From positions 1,426,001-1,490,000 of the forward strand of contig JACJYG010000004.1 in the NCBI GenBank assembly GCA_020636215.1: 64,000 nt of DNA, read 5' to 3'. Positions within the stretch are counted from its first letter, which is position 1. Every line of letters starts with the position of its first letter. The translations under genes were made by a program, and so were the position numbers. The stretch is from Lewinellaceae bacterium (lineage in GTDB: Bacteria; Bacteroidota; Bacteroidia; Chitinophagales; Saprospiraceae). Shown here piece after piece: positions 60,711 to 64,000 of the stretch. The notes below the pieces were generated by a model. That model was not told where the DNA came from. It ran no database searches and saw only the letters and a program-made list of their open reading frames with translations.

Positions 60711-60840
60711 AAAAGGTGCACCGCAGCTTTTCATCCCGATGAGGCCCAGTGGGCCGAAATCGGGATCAAAAAGGTGCACCGCAGCTGCGGAGGGGCTTGC
60801 ACCTTCGCAGCCCGATGAGATCCAGTGGATCGAAATCGGG
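60711..60840. repeat. paired direct repeats with compensated hairpins
   Basis: AAAAGGTGCACCGCAGCT is repeated at 60711 and 60769. Each copy is followed by a hairpin of the same design: ATCCCGAT-GA-GGCCC-AGT-GGGCC-GAA-ATCGGGAT (60733-60766) and CCCGAT-GA-GATCC-AGT-GGATC-GAA-ATCGGG (60811-60840). The inner stem changes from GGCCC/GGGCC to GATCC/GGATC with pairing kept. Confidence 0.8.
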
Positions 60841-60865
60841 ATGAAAAGCCTAAGGATGTTCCAGG

Positions 60866-61651
60866 TTACAAGTTCCCGCTTAGTGCTATGGGAAGCCTCC
60901 GGGCCACCACCCGGATGCGCCGGTAGTCCGCCCACCAACCGCCGTCGTGGTAGCAGGAGCTTCGCAGGGCTTCCTGTATTTCGGCGATGAGGCTTTGCCG
61001 TTCTGCCGCTTCGATGTCTTCAAAGAAGGTTCCTCCGAACATGTTAATCCAATCCGTGATGCCGTTCTCGCTATCGGCCAGAGGGGTGGGGCGATCGTAA
61101 AGCTGGGCTAGGGCCACCTCGAAACCATTTCTTTCCAGGAGGCTGCTGTACTCGCTGATGGAGGGAAAATACCAGAATTGTCGGGCAGCCTGTGCGTCGT
61201 AACCATGTTCCTGCAGCGTTTTCCGGATCTGTTTGATCACTGTTTCCACATTGCCCTTCCCTCCGAATTCCACCACCATTCGCCCCCCCGGCTTCAGGGC
61301 AGCGGCCATGCATTGCACGGCCTGTTCCTGTTCCGGCACCCAGTGGAGAGTAGCGTTCGAAAAGATGGCGTCAAAAGGCTTATTGAACTGAAAACCGGCT
61401 GCGTCCATGACGTGGAACTCCAGGCCCGGAAAAGCCGCCCGGGCCGCTTCGATCATTTCCGGCGATTTGTCGATGCCGGCCACTTCAGCTCCTGCATTGC
61501 TGAGCTGCCGGGTCAGCGCGCCGGTGCCGCAGCCAATGTCGAGGATGCGCTCGCCGGGGGCAGGCGCGAGGAGTTCCAGCAGGCTTTCGCCGTACTGGTA
61601 GACGAAAGCGTGTTTGGTGTCGTAGAGTTGAGGATTCCATTTATTGGCCAT
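60866..61651 (-). CDS. class I SAM-dependent methyltransferase
   Basis: A 261-residue cytoplasmic enzyme. The SAM-binding motif I is ILDIGCGTGALTRQL, motif post-I is VAGIDKSPEMI, then FDAIFSNATLHWVPEQEQAV and LKPGGRMVVEFGGKGNV. This is close to the trans-aconitate methyltransferase/UbiE-like branch (a WNPQLYD..F.. start is common there), but the acceptor is not identifiable. It forms a short minus-strand run with the Rof-like gene 18 bp upstream, so the two are probably co-transcribed. Confidence 0.9.
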   Translation of the reverse strand: MANKWNPQLYDTKHAFVYQYGESLLELLAPAPGERILDIGCGTGALTRQLSNAGAEVAGIDKSPEMIEAARAAFPGLEFHVMDAAGFQFNKPFDAIFSNATLHWVPEQEQAVQCMAAALKPGGRMVVEFGGKGNVETVIKQIRKTLQEHGYDAQAARQFWYFPSISEYSSLLERNGFEVALAQLYDRPTPLADSENGITDWINMFGGTFFEDIEAAERQSLIAEIQEALRSSCYHDGGWWADYRRIRVVARRLPIALSGNL

Positions 61652-61669
61652 GGGGCGGAGGTTTTGTTC

Positions 61670-61921
61670 CTAACAACTTTTAGGGACGGGCGCCCCATCC
61701 AGGCTGACGATGCGGTCCATGCGGATCTTTTCCCCCGACGGCAGCAGGAGGAATTCCTCCCCGGCCGCCGTTTGGGTATTGCTGAGCATGGTTTCGGCCT
61801 GCACGTTTTTCCCATCGGTATCCAGGTATTCCAGCCGTACGGTTTTGCGCTGCACAATGGCCGCTTCGATGCGGTCGTAGAAACCGCAGTCGATGGGGAT
61901 GTATTTTTGCGGTGGTAACAT
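61670..61921 (-). CDS. Rof-like (Rho-binding antiterminator) small protein
   Basis: An 83-residue single-domain protein with the Sm-like Rof/YaeO pattern: YIPIDCGFYDRIEAAIVQRK at the start, VRLEYLDTDGK, then FLLLPSGEKIRMDRIVSLDG. In E. coli, Rof binds Rho and blocks termination. The family in Bacteroidota has not, to my knowledge, been characterised, so transfer of function is tentative. The start codon is preceded by a hairpin at 61939-61973. It lies 18 bp upstream of the methyltransferase gene. Confidence 0.75.
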   Translation of the reverse strand: MLPPQKYIPIDCGFYDRIEAAIVQRKTVRLEYLDTDGKNVQAETMLSNTQTAAGEEFLLLPSGEKIRMDRIVSLDGAPVPKSC

Positions 61922-61938
61922 GGGGTAAAGATAAAGGG

Positions 61939-61973
61939 AAAACCTTTGAGGTTTCCAGAACCTAAAAGGTTTT
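61939..61973 (-). terminator. terminator of the dehydrogenase gene
   Basis: AAAACCTTT-AGGTT pairs with AACCT-AAAGGTTTT (one mismatch, 5-nt loop) about 60 bp past the stop at 62032, followed on the minus strand by its own T-run. Same AAACC..GGTTT style as the hairpins at 40168, 53500 and 59255. Confidence 0.65.
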
Positions 61974-62031
61974 CAACAGGAAAGCCAGTCCGGACAGCCG
62001 GGCAGCGGCTTTTGTGCTGAAAAAATGTTGC

Positions 62032-62895
62032 CTACCGCTCTTCCAGATACTTGAAGATGGCCGCAAAATCCAGCCTGCCCATACCTTTTTTATCCGCTTC
62101 GGCGTACAGCTCCTTCGCCACATTGGCGAGGTAGAGCGGCTGCTTCAGCTCGTAGGCCGTCAAAGCAGCCAGGTGCAGGTCCTTGTACATCAGCTCCAGC
62201 GGGAACTGCACTTCGTAATCGTCACTGCGCACCATTTCGGCCTTGGCTTTGGTGAAGGGGGCGGCCACGGCCAGATTGGGAATAACGTTCAGCAAGAACG
62301 CTTTGGACAGCCCCATCTTTTCGCCCAGCAGCACGGCTTCCGAAAAGATGGCCATGGACTGGGCCAGCATAATATTCACCAGCATTTTAAAGGAAGCGCC
62401 CTTCCCTGTTTCGCCGATGTGCAGCACTTTGTTGCCCATCCTGTTGAGATAGGGTTGCACTTCTTCCAGCAGGGATTTTTCCGCGCCCACGAAAAACACC
62501 AGTTCCGCATTTTCGGCCTGCGGCTTGGTGCCGGCCACGGGGGCGTCCATGAAGCGGATACCGGCCTTTGCCGCGGCCTGAGCCGCCCGGAGGCTGAACG
62601 AGGGGTTGACGGTGGAGCAATCCACCCAGATGGCGTTGTCTTTCATGTGGGACAGTGCGCCCCCTTCGGTCAAAAACACCTGCTCCACCACCTCGGGCGT
62701 GGACAGCATGCTGAATACGACATCCGCTTGCGGCACAGCTTCATTCGCCGATGCCGCCGTTTTGGCTCCCTGGGCCTTCAGCTCTTCCATTGGAGACGGG
62801 GAGCGGTTCCATACCGTTACGTCAAAACCATTTTTTAAAAGGTTGCCCGCCATACGGCTGCCCATGATACCCAGGCCGATAAAGGTAATTTTCAT
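62032..62895 (-). CDS. NAD(P)-dependent beta-hydroxyacid dehydrogenase (HIBADH/GLYR-like)
   Basis: A 287-residue oxidoreductase. The Rossmann motif is ITFIGLGIMGSRMAGNLL and NRSP follows strand two, pointing to NADP(H). The family blocks are WVDCSTVNPSFS, FMDAPVAGTKPQAENAELVFFVG (substrate-binding DAPVxGxxxxA), HIGETGKGASFKMLVN with catalytic Lys in GKGASFKMLVN, and the C-terminal KDLHLAAL. Likely substrates are small beta-hydroxyacids such as 3-hydroxyisobutyrate, or glyoxylate/succinic semialdehyde in the reverse sense. The ATG at 62895 is preferred; the AlkD-like gene ends 17 bp upstream, so the two are probably one transcript. Confidence 0.9.
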   Translation of the reverse strand: MKITFIGLGIMGSRMAGNLLKNGFDVTVWNRSPSPMEELKAQGAKTAASANEAVPQADVVFSMLSTPEVVEQVFLTEGGALSHMKDNAIWVDCSTVNPSFSLRAAQAAAKAGIRFMDAPVAGTKPQAENAELVFFVGAEKSLLEEVQPYLNRMGNKVLHIGETGKGASFKMLVNIMLAQSMAIFSEAVLLGEKMGLSKAFLLNVIPNLAVAAPFTKAKAEMVRSDDYEVQFPLELMYKDLHLAALTAYELKQPLYLANVAKELYAEADKKGMGRLDFAAIFKYLEER

Positions 62896-62912
62896 GATGA
62901 TTATGTTTTTCG

Positions 62913-63605
62913 TCAGGAGATATACTTCCTTGCATTTTTCACCACCTCCGGCGTCACCCAATCTTTATGCTCCTCCAGAAACTGAAGCACAAAATCCTTA
63001 TCGTGCCGGGAATATTCCCGCAGCACCCAGCCCACGCTCGTTTTGCAGAACCGCTCCTCCCTCCGGATGAGGGTCATGGAAAAGGACTCAATCGTGTCAA
63101 TATGCTCAGCAATGGATTTGCATTGCGCAAAGGGCGCCAGCGAGGCCCGGGCCGTCCACAGGTAAGGATCCGAATTCCAGTTTTTCAGTACGGGAAGGGC
63201 CTGCTCCGGCGAGCGGTCCACCATAGGCGACAACAGGCGTACGCAGAGCCAGTCGCAGACGTTCCAGTCGCTGATCCAGCGCTGATCAAACCAATGGGAG
63301 ATCAAATCGAGTTGGGGCTGGGCATCCATCCCTTTCCAGTAGAGCTGCAGGTAGAGGATGGCCGCCAGCTTGTCTTCGGTGAAGGGCTGCTGCATGAGAT
63401 CGTTGAGGATCTCAAACTGGGCCTCAGTCGGCTGTTGGTCAAGGCCATGCTCTTTGGCCACCGCCTTGACCACCTCCCGGATCTGCGGGATACCCACCCC
63501 TTTGGACCGGATGTCGTGCTTGACGTAGTTTTCCAGCCAGCGGGCTTTTTTCTCATCGCCCAGGGCGGTGAGACGGGATTGGAGGAGTTGGGAAGGGGTG
63601 TGCAT
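62913..63605 (-). CDS. DNA alkylation repair protein (AlkD-like)
   Basis: A 230-residue all-helical HEAT-repeat protein of the AlkC/AlkD superfamily of DNA glycosylases that remove bulky or cationic alkylated bases. Markers are ENYVKHDIRSKGVGIPQIREVVKAV near the N terminus, EDKLAAILYLQLYWKG, ISDWNVCDWLCVRLLSPMV, WNSDPYLWTARASLAPFAQC and KTSVGWVLREYSRHDKDFVLQFLEEH. The Trp/Asp positions agree with the family. No signal peptide. Start at an ATG with nothing upstream in frame. Confidence 0.9.
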   Translation of the reverse strand: MHTPSQLLQSRLTALGDEKKARWLENYVKHDIRSKGVGIPQIREVVKAVAKEHGLDQQPTEAQFEILNDLMQQPFTEDKLAAILYLQLYWKGMDAQPQLDLISHWFDQRWISDWNVCDWLCVRLLSPMVDRSPEQALPVLKNWNSDPYLWTARASLAPFAQCKSIAEHIDTIESFSMTLIRREERFCKTSVGWVLREYSRHDKDFVLQFLEEHKDWVTPEVVKNARKYIS

Positions 63606-63734
63606 GGTATTAATCAGCTGAATCGGGATGAAATTTACGCTTTTAGCGGAATAAGGGGGCTTTTTTCAGCTAAATCCAGGGTTGAGGATTAATAAAAGTT
63701 ATTCCTATGCCAGGGGGAGCTTGGCTCCGCTTAA

Positions 63735-63766
63735 GTCAGAAGGCCACTTGCAAGTGCCCATCTGAC
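63735..63766. other. stem-loop in the right-hand spacer
   Basis: GTCAGA-GG-CACTTG pairs with CAAGTG-CC-TCTGAC, with two internal mismatches at mirrored positions. The spacer 63606-63875 otherwise shows no gene and shares the GGATTAATAAAAG motif (about 63684) with the 58.3-kb spacer. Confidence 0.45.
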
Positions 63767-63875
63767 ACCAGGCGTGAAGCGGACACTTCCAATGGCCTAT
63801 TCACTTTACATCGGCAAAAAACCAGGAGCGGCCTTTGATCCATAAAAAGGCAACCTGCGGCACTAGAGGCCCGTG

Positions 63876-64000
63876 CTACTTCAACACCCTCCCCAACTCC
63901 TCCCGCATCGCTGACCGGCGCGGGTATTTCTGAATGAGCGAAGCGGCCAGCTCGTCGATAGCGGCGTGGCTGCCCTCGATGTCCTGTTTTATTTTTTTCA
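63876..64000 (-). CDS. 3' end of a gene cut by the window edge
   Basis: The last 41 codons or so of a minus-strand gene ending DELAASLIQKYPRRSAMREELGRVLK and a TAG stop at 63876-63878. The fragment is helical and charged. It is too short to assign. Confidence 0.5.
   Translation of the reverse strand, partial: KKIKQDIEGSHAAIDELAASLIQKYPRRSAMREELGRVLK

Overview
The window looks like a chromosomal segment of a Bacteroidota bacterium, most probably from the Saprospiria (Saprospiraceae/Lewinella-like). This placement is inferred from several observations: promoters of the TTG-N19/20-TAnnTTTG type, type IX secretion (T9SS) C-terminal sorting domains, a HemD/DUF4271 gene pair, a DUF1800/DUF1501 pair, a histidine kinase/response regulator/AraC fusion, a clade II-type nosZ, and intergenic heptamer repeats of a kind common in these genomes. 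Nearly all coding sequences are intact. No rRNA, tRNA, CRISPR array or complete insertion sequence was recognised.

Region by region. 1-0.4 kb is repetitive and holds a solitary repeat unit and a MITE-like element. 0.4-2.7 kb encodes an M28 peptidase/glutaminyl cyclase lipoprotein and ThiL. 2.8-16.2 kb is a nitrous-oxide respiration island. Its minus strand carries a haem-copper-oxidase-like membrane protein, a monohaem cytochrome c lipoprotein and an Rrf2 regulator. Divergent from these on the plus strand run nosZ, a NosB-like membrane protein, nosL, a fasciclin lipoprotein, nosD, nosF, nosY, a di-iron Fe-S repair protein (RIC/ScdA), a small Cys-rich membrane protein and a TonB receptor. That receptor carries the CxxxM/HxM copper site known from OprC/NosA. 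Together they form a plausible chain: copper import (receptor, NosL), NosZ maturation (NosDFY), electron delivery (cytochrome c) and repair of NO damage (RIC), under a NO- or redox-sensing Rrf2 regulator.

16.2-24.5 kb encodes two tandem thioredoxin-like proteins, a TPR lipoprotein, an SDR enzyme, an actin-fold-like protein and the DUF1800/DUF1501 pair. 24.6-27.7 kb has two Hsp20 genes, a PECR-like reductase, two copies of a 161-bp MITE and a 63-bp tandem array. 27.7-38.6 kb is housekeeping: GH3, UvrA, Nudix, HemD, DUF4271, a two-component system and an AIM24-family protein. 38.8-44.1 kb has two small surface/membrane proteins and two tandem T9SS-exported PA-domain proteins. 44.5-46.4 kb encodes a SnoaL-like protein and a DEAD-box-type helicase with a DEGD motif.

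46.5-51.4 kb is a tightly coupled four-gene operon with two B12-type radical SAM proteins between two GNAT-superfamily acyltransferases. I cannot assign its product, and it is the best candidate here for an undescribed pathway. 51.6-63.6 kb encodes a NamZ-like muramidase, glutathione peroxidase, a hybrid sensor/AraC regulator, a multiply frameshifted kelch/T9SS pseudogene, a lipoprotein, a GT-C-like membrane protein, a methyltransferase, a Rof-like protein, a beta-hydroxyacid dehydrogenase and an AlkD-like protein. A truncated gene runs off the right edge.

The non-coding space is unusually structured. It contains two MITE families, perfect heptamer tandem tracts, dispersed blocks, and hairpin pairs whose inner stems differ in sequence yet still pair.
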